Shown: positions 7,805 through 18,626 of the stretch, piece by piece
Layout of the letters: each line of letters starts with the position of its first letter
How positions within the stretch are numbered: position 1 is the first letter of the stretch
Source: Bacillota bacterium
Lineage (GTDB): Bacteria; Bacillota; Clostridia; Peptostreptococcales; Anaerovoracaceae
Assembly: GCA_017416795.1 (NCBI GenBank)
Contig: JAFQBD010000050.1
Location: 44,019 to 108,018, forward strand
Direction: 5' to 3'
DNA length: 64,000 bases
Notes under the pieces: generated by a model
What the model was told of the DNA's origin: nothing
Databases searched by the model: none
What the model saw: the letters and a program-made list of their open reading frames with translations, nothing else
Program-made: the position numbers and the translations under genes

Positions 7805-8299
7805 ATGGAAAAAAAACTGATCTTTATAACGGGTTTTTTTGGCGCTCCGCTCCTGCAAAGAGCACAGCAGCTTGCTGAAGAACATGATCTCCCGCTGATC
7901 TCTCTGGATGAAGAAATAGAAAAGGCCGACGGACGCTCTGTCCGCCGCATCTGCATGATGATGGGAGAGCACGAATATAGAAATAAAGAATACGAAGCAT
8001 TAAAAAAGCTAACAGAGTGCGCTTTGGAAGAAGCCGCCGGAGACGAAACTCCGCGAAGCGATGCTGTAGTTTTATGCGGTGACGGCGTACTTCACGATGA
8101 TATGTCCCGAGACTTGATAACTTCTCATCAGCTCATAGTTCTCGGCGGCGATATGTCATGCGATGAGCTTTGGGAAAATGCGAAAACGATAGAGGGAAGC
8201 TGCCATGCATTCATGCACTTCGGAAATGAGGAAGAGAAACGTGCAGCTTTTGACGACCTATACGAAAGGCAGCGTGTACTTTTCACGCCTTATATTTAA
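7805..8299 (+). CDS. Shikimate-kinase-like protein without a Walker A motif
   Basis: The 164-residue protein follows the shikimate kinase (AroK) pattern over its whole length. 'ITGFFGAPLLQRAQQLAEE' aligns with the P-loop region, 'LDEEIEKADGRSVRRI' with the shikimate-binding Asp and following helix, 'GEHEYRNKEYEAL' with the segment carrying the substrate-binding Arg, and 'DLITSHQLIVLGGD' with the strand after the third motif. In the P-loop, GAGKS/T is replaced by GAPLL (residues 13-17), so the ATP-binding Lys and Ser/Thr are gone, while Asp35 and Arg59 at the substrate side remain. It is therefore probably not a kinase and may be a binding or regulatory relic. It shares a direction with the DUF2148 gene 48 bases downstream. 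Confidence 0.7.
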   Translation: MEKKLIFITGFFGAPLLQRAQQLAEEHDLPLISLDEEIEKADGRSVRRICMMMGEHEYRNKEYEALKKLTECALEEAAGDETPRSDAVVLCGDGVLHDDMSRDLITSHQLIVLGGDMSCDELWENAKTIEGSCHAFMHFGNEEEKRAAFDDLYERQRVLFTPYI

Positions 8300-8347
8300 A
8301 TATCAAGTACGACAACTATAAAATTATTAAACATTATGGAGGATGAC

Positions 8348-8911
8348 ATGATTTACAGAAGAGAAGATGCAGCTAAAGCTGCTGCAATGGAAGTTGGTAA
8401 GAAAATGGTAGCTGCTGCTATCACTGCTCCTAAGGGCTGCGGCCACGATAACGTTGAAGCTGTTATGCTGGACGGCGAAGAAATGATGCAGCTCGCTAAG
8501 ATCACTCGCCAGATCGGTGAAGAAACAGGTGTTGATTTCTTTGTAAGAGATGCTCACACTATCGAACTGAGCCACTGCATCGTACTGATCGGTGCTAACA
8601 ATAATCCTATCCTGCTGGATGGATGCGGACTGTGCGGACTGGAAAACTGTGCTAACACTAAGGCTGCAGGTGCTAACTGCGCGTTCAACATCGTTGACCT
8701 GGGTATCGCGATCGGATCAGCTGTAGGCGTTGCTGCAGATAACAGGATCGACAACAGAGTTCTTTTCTCAGCCGGCGTTGCCGCACTGAAGATGGATGGA
8801 CTCTTCTCAGATAACGTGAACGTTTGCTTCGCTATCCCTCTTTCTACATACAGCAAGAACATCTTCTTCGACAGAGAAGCTGACGATTCACTGCTGAATA
8901 AGGGACTGTAA
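8348..8911 (+). CDS. DUF2148 ferredoxin-like cysteine-rich protein
   Basis: The 187-residue protein matches the DUF2148 family: 'APKGCGHDNVEAVMLDG' near the N-terminus, and a cysteine cluster 'DGCGLCGLENC' plus a further Cys about ten residues on, suited to an iron-sulfur centre. The C-terminal half is Gly/Ala-rich with 'LGIAIGSAVGVAADN', also typical. Function is unknown; the family is common in strict anaerobes. The start at 8348 was chosen because GGAGG occupies 8338-8342, overlapping an upstream ATG (8336) that would have no ribosome-binding site. Codons here are more biased (GCT, CTG, ATC) than in the neighbour, which suggests good expression. Confidence 0.85.
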   Translation: MIYRREDAAKAAAMEVGKKMVAAAITAPKGCGHDNVEAVMLDGEEMMQLAKITRQIGEETGVDFFVRDAHTIELSHCIVLIGANNNPILLDGCGLCGLENCANTKAAGANCAFNIVDLGIAIGSAVGVAADNRIDNRVLFSAGVAALKMDGLFSDNVNVCFAIPLSTYSKNIFFDREADDSLLNKGL

Positions 8912-8940
8912 AAAGATTTAAAGATCTCAAATATTATATA

Positions 8941-8970
8941 AGACCGATAGGGTTTTCCTATCGGTCTTTT
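8941..8970. terminator. Bidirectional terminator between convergent genes
   Basis: AGACCGATAGG (8941-8951) pairs perfectly with CCTATCGGTCT (8957-8967) across a five-base loop, with Ts following on the plus strand. On the minus strand the arrangement also gives a short T-rich tail. It separates the DUF2148 gene from the convergent PAP2 gene. Confidence 0.9.
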
Positions 8971-9621
8971 CTATTTTATATCATTTGATGCTCTCTTTAT
9001 TATTTCTGCTATCGCTGCGATTACTAACACACCTAGGCACCATCCCGCCAGCACATCCGTAGGGTAGTGGACGCCGAGATATACTCTGCTGACTCCGATC
9101 AGTACCATCGGGATCGCCAGCAATACTGTCAGGATATCAGCAAGTCCGGGATCTGTCACATTCCTGCGGATAAGCCATATGGCCATCCCATAGAAAAACA
9201 TGCTCGTTATAGAATGACCGCTCGGAAATGACCAGCCGCCCTGCTCGATAAGAAACATCGCCTGATCAGGACGCGGGCGCATCACTATCGCCTTGATACC
9301 TTTATTGGCGAGAGATACGAAAAGTGCACCTATGGAAAGTGGCACACCGTATGTCAGCCGGGTCTTTCTAAATGCCAGCAATATCAGGCAGATCACAGTT
9401 ATTGTCTGCCAGTTTCCCATGTATGTTATAGCCTTCATTACCGGTGTCAGCCAGTCGCTTCTCGTTGAAATCACTGCGTTTCTAACAGGATCGTCTATCA
9501 GCGATGCATCACCCACTTCCACCATCAGCCACAAGGCAAAGAAGGCCGCCAAACATGTGGATATAATGCTTATTATTTTTATTCTATTCTGTTTTTTAAA
9601 GTTTACCGTTCTTTCTTTCAT
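8971..9621 (-). CDS. PAP2-family membrane phosphatase
   Basis: The 216-residue protein has about six membrane helices and the three motifs of type 2 phosphatidic acid phosphatases: 'KAIVMRPRP', 'PSGHS' and 'SRVYLGVHYPTDV'. The His residues of motifs 2 and 3 form the catalytic pair on the outer face of the membrane. Members dephosphorylate phosphatidate, phosphatidylglycerol phosphate or undecaprenyl pyrophosphate; the substrate cannot be chosen from sequence alone. It is divergent from the plsC-like gene, and both act on phospholipid or isoprenoid phosphates, so shared lipid physiology is plausible. Confidence 0.9.
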   Translation of the reverse strand: MKERTVNFKKQNRIKIISIISTCLAAFFALWLMVEVGDASLIDDPVRNAVISTRSDWLTPVMKAITYMGNWQTITVICLILLAFRKTRLTYGVPLSIGALFVSLANKGIKAIVMRPRPDQAMFLIEQGGWSFPSGHSITSMFFYGMAIWLIRRNVTDPGLADILTVLLAIPMVLIGVSRVYLGVHYPTDVLAGWCLGVLVIAAIAEIIKRASNDIK

Positions 9622-9720
9622 AAGCTAATTATACACTATTTTCCCCACTTGTTCGATAAATATGGTATACTATATTCTATTAAGGGCATTAATATTATGC
9701 TCTGACAGGAGGAGAGACTA

Positions 9721-10461
9721 ATGAAAATAATACCGAACATACCGAGCTTCATCAAACTGATACATTGTTTGAAGTATCTCAATAAACATAAGAAAGCTAT
9801 TGAAAATGCAAAAGCTGCAGGTGATCTTGAAAAAGAACGCGAACATATCTTATCTGCCACTTCACTTTGGGGACCGATGGTCTTTAAGATGTTCAACAGT
9901 AAGGTAAACGTTGAAGGTTTGGAAAACCTTCCTGAAGAAGGCCCGGTCGTTTTCGTAGGCAACCATCAGGGATATGCTGATATCATAGCTTATTGCGCTG
10001 CATTCAAAAAATTCCAATTTGGCTTCATCGCTAAAGACGAACTTGCCAAAGTACCTCTTTATGGTCCTTGGATCGAAAGGATCAGGAGCGTATTCATCGA
10101 AAGAGACGATCCAAGAGCTTCTCTTAAGGCAATAAATAAAGGTATCGAATACATAAATCAGGGCTTCTCTATGGTAATCTTCCCTGAAGGGACAAGAAGT
10201 AAAGGACCTGAAGCCGGTGAATTCAAGAAGGGAGCATTGAAGCTTGCAACTAAACCGGGTGTTCCTATAATTCCTGTTTCTCTTGAAGGAAGTTACAAAT
10301 TCTTCGAAGAAACCGGCAAGATAACTCCTGCTGAAGTGACACTCTTAGTACATCCACCTATCGAAACTAAGGGACTCAGCCGCCAGGAAGAAAAGGCTCT
10401 GACTGAAAAAGTCGAGAAGATAATTCTTGATGGAGTAAAGGAGCTTCAAAGCAGATCATAA
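9721..10461 (+). CDS. plsC: 1-acyl-sn-glycerol-3-phosphate acyltransferase (PlsC family)
   Basis: The 246-residue protein contains the acyltransferase motifs NHQGYAD (the H-x4-D pair) and FPEGTRS, with 'GFIAKDELAKVPLYGPWI' between them, in the order typical of PlsC. It would transfer an acyl group to lysophosphatidate to form phosphatidate at the membrane. An N-terminal amphipathic stretch (about 1-60) with no clear membrane span precedes the catalytic domain. GGAGGAGAG lies upstream of the ATG, and an extended -10 (TGGTATACT, 9663-9671) precedes it. It ends before a hairpin terminator shared with trpS. Confidence 0.9.
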   Translation: MKIIPNIPSFIKLIHCLKYLNKHKKAIENAKAAGDLEKEREHILSATSLWGPMVFKMFNSKVNVEGLENLPEEGPVVFVGNHQGYADIIAYCAAFKKFQFGFIAKDELAKVPLYGPWIERIRSVFIERDDPRASLKAINKGIEYINQGFSMVIFPEGTRSKGPEAGEFKKGALKLATKPGVPIIPVSLEGSYKFFEETGKITPAEVTLLVHPPIETKGLSRQEEKALTEKVEKIILDGVKELQSRS

Positions 10462-10500
10462 AACAAATAAATTTGATTCTCCATCATGATGTCATACAAA

Positions 10501-10530
10501 AACGCTGCGTTACTTATCAACGCAGCGTTT
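10501..10530. terminator. Bidirectional terminator between plsC and trpS
   Basis: AACGCTGCGTT (10501-10511) pairs with AACGCAGCGTT (10519-10529) across seven bases, followed by T on the plus strand and preceded by a run of As that gives a T-tail on the minus strand. It serves both convergent genes. Confidence 0.88.
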
Positions 10531-10597
10531 TCATTATTTCTTCAATACATTTTATACCAATATCTTTATACGATTTCTGTCTTTCCTATGATGCGTT

Positions 10598-11581
10598 TTA
10601 GAACCCAAGTCCGAAGTTGTTCTTAACTCTCTTCATAGTTCTTTCTGCGATAGCACCTGCTCTTTCGGCCCCATCCTTCAGAACGTCCAGCAGTTCCTGA
10701 CTTTCTCTGATTTCATTGAAGTTAGCCTTGATAGGAGCCAGTGCTTCCTGAGTGATACCAACCAGATCCTTCTTGAAATCGCCGTAGCCGCTTCCTGCAT
10801 ATCTTGCAACCAGATCGTCTACTGATTCTCCGGAAAGTGCACTGTAGATATTAAGCAGGTTGCTGACACCCGGCTTATTTTCGATATCGAATCTGATGAC
10901 GCCTTCTGAGTCAGTTGTTGACTTCATGATGGACTTCTTGATCTTATTGTCTTCATCAAGCAGTGAAATCCTGCTGTGTACATTTTCGGCACTCTTACTC
11001 ATCTTGGAAGTCGGATCGTCTAATGCCATTACACGAGCACCTGCCTTCAGGAATCTTCCGTCAGGAACTACGAATGTATCTTTCTTAACTGTATTGTTTA
11101 CTCTGATAGCGATATCTCTGCAAAGCTCGATATGCTGCTTCTGGTCATTTCCTACGGGAACGATATCAGTATCATAAAGCAGGATGTCTGCTGCCATCAG
11201 GATAGGATAAGTGAAAAGACCTGTCGGTGCTGATTCTCTTCCCTTGCTCTTGTCCTTGAACTGAGTCATTCTGCTAAGCTCTCCTGTATATGAGTTGCAA
11301 GTCAGCACCCATGAAAGCTCTGCATGGCCCGGTACATCTGACTGAACGAAGATGATGGACTTCTTAGGGTCGATACCTACTGCCATGTAAAGTGCAGCTA
11401 CGTCCAGGATATGCTTTCTAAGCTGCTTAGGATCCTGGGGAACTGTGATGGAATGAAGGTCAACGATGCAGTATAAGCATTCATTGTCGTCCTGCAGTTC
11501 TACGAACTGCTTGAGAGCTCCAAGGTAATTACCTATATGGATATTGCCTGTAGGCTGAACGCCTGAAAAAACACGTTTCAT
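10598..11581 (-). CDS. trpS: Tryptophanyl-tRNA synthetase
   Basis: The 327-residue class I synthetase has 'GVQPTGNIHIGNYLGAL' (the HIGH-type motif) at the start and 'DDPTSKMSKS' (KMSKS) at about residue 190. 'FVQSDVPGHAELSWVLTC' is also characteristic. It charges tRNA-Trp. Length is normal for bacterial TrpRS. It starts 41 bases after gyrA in the same direction, with no T-box-like leader or room for one, so it is probably co-transcribed with gyrB-gyrA or expressed from a promoter inside gyrA. Confidence 0.96.
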   Translation of the reverse strand: MKRVFSGVQPTGNIHIGNYLGALKQFVELQDDNECLYCIVDLHSITVPQDPKQLRKHILDVAALYMAVGIDPKKSIIFVQSDVPGHAELSWVLTCNSYTGELSRMTQFKDKSKGRESAPTGLFTYPILMAADILLYDTDIVPVGNDQKQHIELCRDIAIRVNNTVKKDTFVVPDGRFLKAGARVMALDDPTSKMSKSAENVHSRISLLDEDNKIKKSIMKSTTDSEGVIRFDIENKPGVSNLLNIYSALSGESVDDLVARYAGSGYGDFKKDLVGITQEALAPIKANFNEIRESQELLDVLKDGAERAGAIAERTMKRVKNNFGLGF

Positions 11582-11622
11582 AAGTTTATCTCCTCTACTA
11601 TTTGTTATCTCTGCAGTCAGGC

Positions 11623-14142
11623 CTATATATCCAATTTGGTCTGTTCCGCTTCTTCTTCTTTCTTTTTCTTCGCTTTCTTAGCAAGAGCCTGTTTAGCCAT
11701 TTCTTCATGTTCATCTTCACGGATCACTTTCGCGATGGAGATGATTTCGATATCTTCATCTGTACGCATGATCTTAACACCCTGTGTAGCTCTGCCCAGC
11801 TTAGAAACTTCACTTGCCTTTATCCTGATGATAACTCCTTCTGAATTTATCAGCAGCACTTCGTCCTCATCGTCTACTACTGTAGCACCTACCAGCTTAC
11901 CTGTCTTCTTGAACTTAGCCTTGTCATAAGTCAGAAGTCCCTTGCCGCCTCTTGCCTGTATCTTATATTCCTCTACCGGAGTTCTCTTACCGAAGCCTTT
12001 TTCTGTGACTACCAGAAGTTCTTCTCCCGGCTGAACGAGTTCCATTGATACTACTTCGTCATCATCTTCCAGCTTGATTGCTCTCACGCCGCCGGCGATC
12101 CTGCCCATAGGTCTTACATCATCTTCTGAGAAGCTGATGCACTTACCGTTCTTGGTGATGATGATAACGTTATCGCTTCCGCTTGTCTGCTTGATATCAA
12201 CCAGCTCATCTCCATCCTTCAGGTTGATGGCTATGAGGCCTGTCTTCCTGTTAGTATCGAACTGTGATATCGCAGTCTTCTTGATAGTACCATCCTTAGT
12301 AACTGCGATGAGGTATTTGTCATCCATGAAATCTCTGAATGGGATAACTGCTGTTATTCTTTCACGCTGCATCAGATTTAAGAAGTTTATAGCAGGTGTT
12401 CCCTTAGCCGTTCTTGTTGCTTCAGGTATTTCGTATGCTTTTATCTTATGTGCCTTACCGGTATTGGTGAAGAACATCAGGTTATCATGAGTTGATGTCA
12501 TGATCAGGCTCGTCACGAAGTCATTTTCTCTGGTTGTCAGACCTGTGATTCCCTTGCCGCCTCTTCTCTGAGTCTTATATGTGTCTGCCGGTATCCTCTT
12601 CAGATATCCCAGATGAGTAAGAGTGATAGCGACCTGCTTTTCTTCGATCAGATCTTCTTCATCCATATCGTCTGCATCTGCAGTGATCTTAGTTCTTCTC
12701 TTATCTCCGTATTTCTGCTTGATTTCAAGAAGCTCATCCTTGACTACTCCCATCAGCATCTTTTCATCTGCCAGCAGCTGGTTGTAGTAAGCGATCTTCT
12801 TCATCAGCTCAGCATATTCGTTTTCGATCTTCTCTCTTTCCAAACCCTGCAGTCTGGCAAGTCTCATATCGAGAATAGCCTGCGCCTGGATGTCAGAAAG
12901 CCCGAAGCGATCCATCAGCTTGTCCTTTGCATCGTTATAGCTGGATCTGATTATCTTGATGATCTCATCGATATTATCGAGAGCTATACGCAGTCCTTCT
13001 AAGATGTGAGCTCTGGCTTCAGCCTTTTTCAGGTCGAACTGAGTTCTTCTTGTCAGGACTTCTTTCTGATGCTTCAGGTATTCTTCTAGTATCTGATAGA
13101 GGTTCAAAAGTCTTGGCTGTCCGTCTACCAGCGCGATCATGATCATGCTGTAGTTTTCCTGCAGCTGAGTATGCTTATAGAGTCTGTTGAGAGTGATCTT
13201 AGGGTTGGCATCCTTCTTCAGTTCGATAACGATACGCATACCGTTTCTGTTGGATTCATCTCTGATCGCCGAGATCCCTTCGATCTTCTTATCTCTAACC
13301 AGCTCACCGATCTTTTCGAGGAGTCTGGACTTGTTTACCTGGAATGGTATTTCTGTGATGATGATCTGTGAACGACCTCTGTCAGTTTCTTCGATATTGG
13401 CAATAGCACGTACCATTACCTTACCCTGACCTGTCATATATGCTTCACGAGCACCCTTCTTGCCCAGGATCTGTGCTCCCGTAGGGAAGTCAGGTCCTTT
13501 GACGATCTTAACAAGATCTTCGATAGTGCAGTCTTCATCATCGATCATCTTAACTGTAGCATCGATTACTTCTCCCAGATTATGCGGTGGGATAGATGTA
13601 GCCATACCTACTGCGATACCGTTACTTCCGTTAACGAGAAGATTAGGGAATCTGGCAGGAAGTACTACAGGTTCCTTTTCTTCCTCGTCGAAGTTAGGCA
13701 TGAAATCTACAGTATCCTTATCGATGTCTCTGATCATTTCCAGTGAGAACGGAGACATTCTTGCTTCTGTATAACGCATTGCCGCAGCGCCGTCGCCGTC
13801 TACTGAACCGAAGTTACCATGACCGTCTACAAGCAAATATCTTGTTGAGAAATCCTGTGCCAGTCTTACCATAGCATCGTAAATTGAGCTGTCACCGTGA
13901 GGGTGATATTTACCCATTACTTCGCCGACGATACGGGCAGATTTCTTGAATGGCTTGTCCGGAGTGATCCCGAGACCTGCCATACCATAAAGTATTCTTC
14001 TGTGTACAGGCTTAAGCCCGTCTCTTACATCAGGAAGAGCTCTTCCTACGATTACGCTCATGGCATAGTCGATGTAGGAGTTTTTCATCTCGTCATGAAT
14101 CTCATGCTCGATCATTTTTTGATCTTCGATCAAATTCTGCAT
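11623..14142 (-). CDS. gyrA: DNA gyrase subunit A
   Basis: The 839-residue subunit has the breakage-reunion domain with the active-site Tyr in '[11 protein letters not shown]' and the quinolone-determining segment '[12 protein letters not shown]', in which the Ser and Asp resistance positions carry the susceptible residues. The C-terminal beta-pinwheel includes 'QRRGGKG', the GyrA box that marks a true gyrase rather than topoisomerase IV. The acidic/basic tail (residues about 805-839) is lysine- and glutamate-rich. It follows gyrB by 19 bases with GGGAGGAG as the ribosome-binding site. The enzyme introduces negative supercoils using ATP hydrolysed by GyrB. Confidence 0.97.
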   Translation of the reverse strand: MQNLIEDQKMIEHEIHDEMKNSYIDYAMSVIVGRALPDVRDGLKPVHRRILYGMAGLGITPDKPFKKSARIVGEVMGKYHPHGDSSIYDAMVRLAQDFSTRYLLVDGHGNFGSVDGDGAAAMRYTEARMSPFSLEMIRDIDKDTVDFMPNFDEEEKEPVVLPARFPNLLVNGSNGIAVGMATSIPPHNLGEVIDATVKMIDDEDCTIEDLVKIVKGPDFPTGAQILGKKGAREAYMTGQGKVMVRAIANIEETDRGRSQIIITEIPFQVNKSRLLEKIGELVRDKKIEGISAIRDESNRNGMRIVIELKKDANPKITLNRLYKHTQLQENYSMIMIALVDGQPRLLNLYQILEEYLKHQKEVLTRRTQFDLKKAEARAHILEGLRIALDNIDEIIKIIRSSYNDAKDKLMDRFGLSDIQAQAILDMRLARLQGLEREKIENEYAELMKKIAYYNQLLADEKMLMGVVKDELLEIKQKYGDKRRTKITADADDMDEEDLIEEKQVAITLTHLGYLKRIPADTYKTQRRGGKGITGLTTRENDFVTSLIMTSTHDNLMFFTNTGKAHKIKAYEIPEATRTAKGTPAINFLNLMQRERITAVIPFRDFMDDKYLIAVTKDGTIKKTAISQFDTNRKTGLIAINLKDGDELVDIKQTSGSDNVIIITKNGKCISFSEDDVRPMGRIAGGVRAIKLEDDDEVVSMELVQPGEELLVVTEKGFGKRTPVEEYKIQARGGKGLLTYDKAKFKKTGKLVGATVVDDEDEVLLINSEGVIIRIKASEVSKLGRATQGVKIMRTDEDIEIISIAKVIREDEHEEMAKQALAKKAKKKKEEEAEQTKLDI

Positions 14143-14161
14143 TGTTTAAACTCCTCCCTTC

Positions 14162-16084
<1,923 letters not shown>

Positions 16085-16120
16085 TTACTCTCCTTTTTTG
16101 CAAATACTCATACACAATAT

Positions 16121-16149
16121 ATTGTAGCACAAAATTCTCTTGTTTACAA
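16121..16149 (-). promoter_or_regulatory. gyrB-gyrA promoter
   Basis: On the minus strand TTGTAA (16144-16149) is followed after exactly 17 bases by TACAAT (16121-16126), a good sigma-A promoter about 40 bases upstream of the gyrB start. Confidence 0.7.
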
Positions 16150-16190
16150 TAAAATAGGCTCGTTTTGACAATTTTCTTTATTAGTATAAT

Positions 16191-16235
16191 AAAAATCCCT
16201 AAAATCGACGATTTTTTACGAATTTAGGGATTTTT
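16191..16235. terminator. Hairpin with A- and T-tracts in the divergent gyrB intergenic region
   Basis: AAAAATCCCTAAA (16191-16203) pairs with TTTAGGGATTTTT (16223-16235), with a T-run on the plus strand and an equivalent tail on the minus strand. It lies between two divergent genes, where a terminator is not expected. It may insulate the gyrB and AlaDH-like promoters from each other, or act as an attenuator for transcripts starting further upstream. Confidence 0.6.
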
Positions 16236-16270
16236 TTATTATGGGTGTACCTATGTGTTTTTATAAAATA

Positions 16271-16299
16271 TTTAATATCACTTAAATATGTGTTAGAAT
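16271..16299 (+). promoter_or_regulatory. Candidate promoter of the AlaDH-like gene
   Basis: TAGAAT (16294-16299) lies 17 bases after TTTAAT (16271-16276), placing a transcript start about 35 bases before the start codon and downstream of the hairpin at 16191-16235. The -35 is weak, so this is a modest call. Confidence 0.4.
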
Positions 16300-16339
16300 A
16301 CATATATAGTTTATTTTTAATAATTACAGGAGGCAACAT

Positions 16340-17455
16340 ATGGCAAAAACAGTTGGTTTCCCTATGATCAGAAATTTTTCCGGAGACAGCAGAGATTTCA
16401 TTCCTAAGCTCTTCGCTTTTATGGATAGATATGAAGATGTTGAATTCTATCTGGAAGAAGGATATGGAGAAAGATTAGGATATACAGCTGATGATTATCT
16501 CAAAGCATCAGACAAAGTAAGATTCGTTTCGAGAGAAGAATCCTTCGGTAAAGATATTACTATGATACTCAAAAATCCTGAGCCGGAAGATCTGGAAATG
16601 TTAAAAGACGGTTCTACATATTTCACTATGCTGCACTATGCTACAAGACCTAAGGTAAGAGAAGTCATAGCCAGAAAAGGTCTTAAGACATTCGCTATGG
16701 ACCATATAGTAGATGACAGCGGACTTAGAATATTCGCTGACTACTTCGGCACTGCATTCAACGGATGCCAGGCTGCAGTAGAAGCACTTAAGGAAGTTTA
16801 TCCTGACTTTTACTCCAAAGACCGCGGTCCTATCAAGGCACTCGTTATGGGTGTGGGCGGAGTAGGTCAGAATTGTATAAGATCTCTCGAAATATTAAGT
16901 GACAGAGAATTCCTTGGTAAAGAAGCTCCCGGAATACTTCCTATAATCTGTACGAGAACTATCACAGGCCATCCTGAACTCTTTGATTCCATCATCAAGG
17001 AATGCCATCTCGTAGTAGATGCTACTCAGAGAAAAGACGAAACACAATTCGTTATGACTAACAGGCAGGTAGGACTTCTTCCTAAAAACGCAGTCATCCT
17101 CGATATCTGTGCAGACAGATATGACTTTTTAGTAGATCCTCCGCTTGTTAAAGGCGTTGAAGGTACTATCACAGGTGAACCGGGACATACAGTTATTTAT
17201 CCTGACGATCCCGGGTATGCTGAGATCGAAGGTAAAATAGATACTACTAACAGAAGAGTTACCGTAAGCTGCAATGCTTGGCCGGGAATGGACGTACCTA
17301 GATCAGTACAAGTTTATTACGGACTTATGAAAAATTATGTAGGTCTCATCCTGCAGAAAGATTACGATGAAATCAGCGAAGACAGTGATAACTTATTCGA
17401 GAGAGGTCTTTACAGATCTACATTCGAATACTTCATGGATCATTGGAAAAAGTAA
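16340..17455 (+). CDS. Alanine dehydrogenase/PNT-like NAD(P)-binding oxidoreductase, divergent
   Basis: The 371-residue protein resembles the alanine dehydrogenase/transhydrogenase fold. It begins 'GFPMIRN' in place of the family's 'GvPkEi', continues with 'MILKNPEPEDLEMLKDG' (family 'vKePlpeEy..lr.gq'), and has a Rossmann motif 'ALVMGVGGVGQNCIRSLEIL' at about 172-191. The family's catalytic His/Lys positions are not clearly recognisable, so the substrate is unknown. It is the only plus-strand gene between dnaA and gyrA, inserted between recF and gyrB, and is transcribed against the replication fork. AGGAGGCAACAT precedes the ATG. Other NAD-dependent families remain possible. Confidence 0.6.
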   Translation: MAKTVGFPMIRNFSGDSRDFIPKLFAFMDRYEDVEFYLEEGYGERLGYTADDYLKASDKVRFVSREESFGKDITMILKNPEPEDLEMLKDGSTYFTMLHYATRPKVREVIARKGLKTFAMDHIVDDSGLRIFADYFGTAFNGCQAAVEALKEVYPDFYSKDRGPIKALVMGVGGVGQNCIRSLEILSDREFLGKEAPGILPIICTRTITGHPELFDSIIKECHLVVDATQRKDETQFVMTNRQVGLLPKNAVILDICADRYDFLVDPPLVKGVEGTITGEPGHTVIYPDDPGYAEIEGKIDTTNRRVTVSCNAWPGMDVPRSVQVYYGLMKNYVGLILQKDYDEISEDSDNLFERGLYRSTFEYFMDHWKK

Positions 17456-17468
17456 TTTTATGAAAAAA

Positions 17469-17500
17469 GCCCTGCTTCTAAATGAAGTGGGGCGCTATTT
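17469..17500. terminator. Shared terminator between the AlaDH-like gene and recF
   Basis: GCCCTGCTTC (17469-17478) pairs with GAAG-T-GGGGC (17484-17493), and ATTTTTT follows. On the minus strand the sequence ends in GGGCTTTTTTC, so the element also serves recF. Confidence 0.8.
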
Positions 17501-17501
17501 T

Positions 17502-18593
17502 TTAAATTTCTATATCTATTTGTCCGGAAGTTATTTTGAATACTTTTCCTTCAGGAAGCTGTCTTGCTACTTTTCCGGAAATATCTGTAGTAGTTATGAA
17601 TAGTTGATTTCCTCCAAGGGAATGTATAAGGAAATTCTGTCTGTCATTATCAAGCTCCGATAATACATCATCGAGAAGCAGTATAGGTTTTTCTCCCATT
17701 TCTTCTTCTATTAGTTTTATTTCCGATAATTTCAGTGAAAGGGCTGCAGTTCTCTGCTGTCCTTGCGATCCGTATTTTCTCAGGTCTATTCCGTCAGCCG
17801 AAATTTTCAGGTCGTCTTTATGAGGTCCTCTTCCTGTAGTTCTGTTTCTTATATCATCGTTTCTTGTTGATGATATTATTTCATAAAAATCGTTTTCAAG
17901 ATCAGCAGAAAAACTTATATTAGGTTCATAATTAAGTTCAAGATTTTCCTTTCCTCCGGAAATATTCTTATGTATTTCTTTACTTATTTCATTTATTCTT
18001 TTTATGAATTCATTTCTTCTTGCTATTACTTTACTTCCGTATCTTGCAAGTTCGTGATCCCATATATCTAATATGGATGTTTCTATCCTTTCTTCTTTGA
18101 GATAAGTATTTCTCTGTTTCAATACTCTTTTATAATTATTGAGATCGTTATAATATCCCGGCTTTATCTGACAAAGCTCTCTGTCTATGAATTTTCTTCT
18201 TTTCTCCGGCTCATCTTTTACAATTTTCAGATCTTCAGGTGAAAATATTATTATGAATATCCTTTCAAGGAGTTCTGACGTTCTGTTTATTTTAACTCCG
18301 TCTAATTTGACACCTTTTTTACCTTCTTTATTTATTACTATTTCTGTACTATGCTCATCATCATCAAAAAAAGCAATGGTTTTTATCTTACAAAATTCTT
18401 CTCCGAATCTTATAAGCTCCTTGTCTTTCGTTGTTTTGAAAGACTTAGCCATTGCATTCAAATAAATACCCTCAAGAAGATTAGTCTTTCCCTGGGCATT
18501 ATTGCCCAGGAAAATATTGACGTTTTTACTAAAGGATGTTCTTAATTCCTTATAATTTCTAAAATCTTTTAATTCTATTTCTTTTATGTACAT
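17502..18593 (-). CDS. recF: DNA replication and repair protein RecF
   Basis: The 363-residue SMC-like ATPase has Walker A 'GNNAQGKTNLLEG' near residue 30, the ABC-type signature 'YGSQGQQRTAALSL' near 275, and Walker B 'PILLLDDVLSELD' near 310. RecF loads RecA with RecO and RecR at gaps in single-stranded DNA. It starts 33 bases after dnaN and runs in the same operon. The small S4-domain gene (yaaA/rlbA) that normally sits between dnaN and recF in Bacillus is absent. The DNA is noticeably AT-rich at third positions. Confidence 0.96.
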   Translation of the reverse strand: MYIKEIELKDFRNYKELRTSFSKNVNIFLGNNAQGKTNLLEGIYLNAMAKSFKTTKDKELIRFGEEFCKIKTIAFFDDDEHSTEIVINKEGKKGVKLDGVKINRTSELLERIFIIIFSPEDLKIVKDEPEKRRKFIDRELCQIKPGYYNDLNNYKRVLKQRNTYLKEERIETSILDIWDHELARYGSKVIARRNEFIKRINEISKEIHKNISGGKENLELNYEPNISFSADLENDFYEIISSTRNDDIRNRTTGRGPHKDDLKISADGIDLRKYGSQGQQRTAALSLKLSEIKLIEEEMGEKPILLLDDVLSELDNDRQNFLIHSLGGNQLFITTTDISGKVARQLPEGKVFKITSGQIDIEI

Positions 18594-18626
18594 ATTTAAG
18601 TAAATATCTTTCTTTATTTACATTTA

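Noticed and set aside
16165..16190. TTGACA followed by TATAAT upstream of the AlaDH-like gene
   Set aside because: The two boxes are only 14 bases apart, too close for sigma-A, and any transcript would start inside the hairpin at 16191-16235. The boxes at 16271-16299 fit better.
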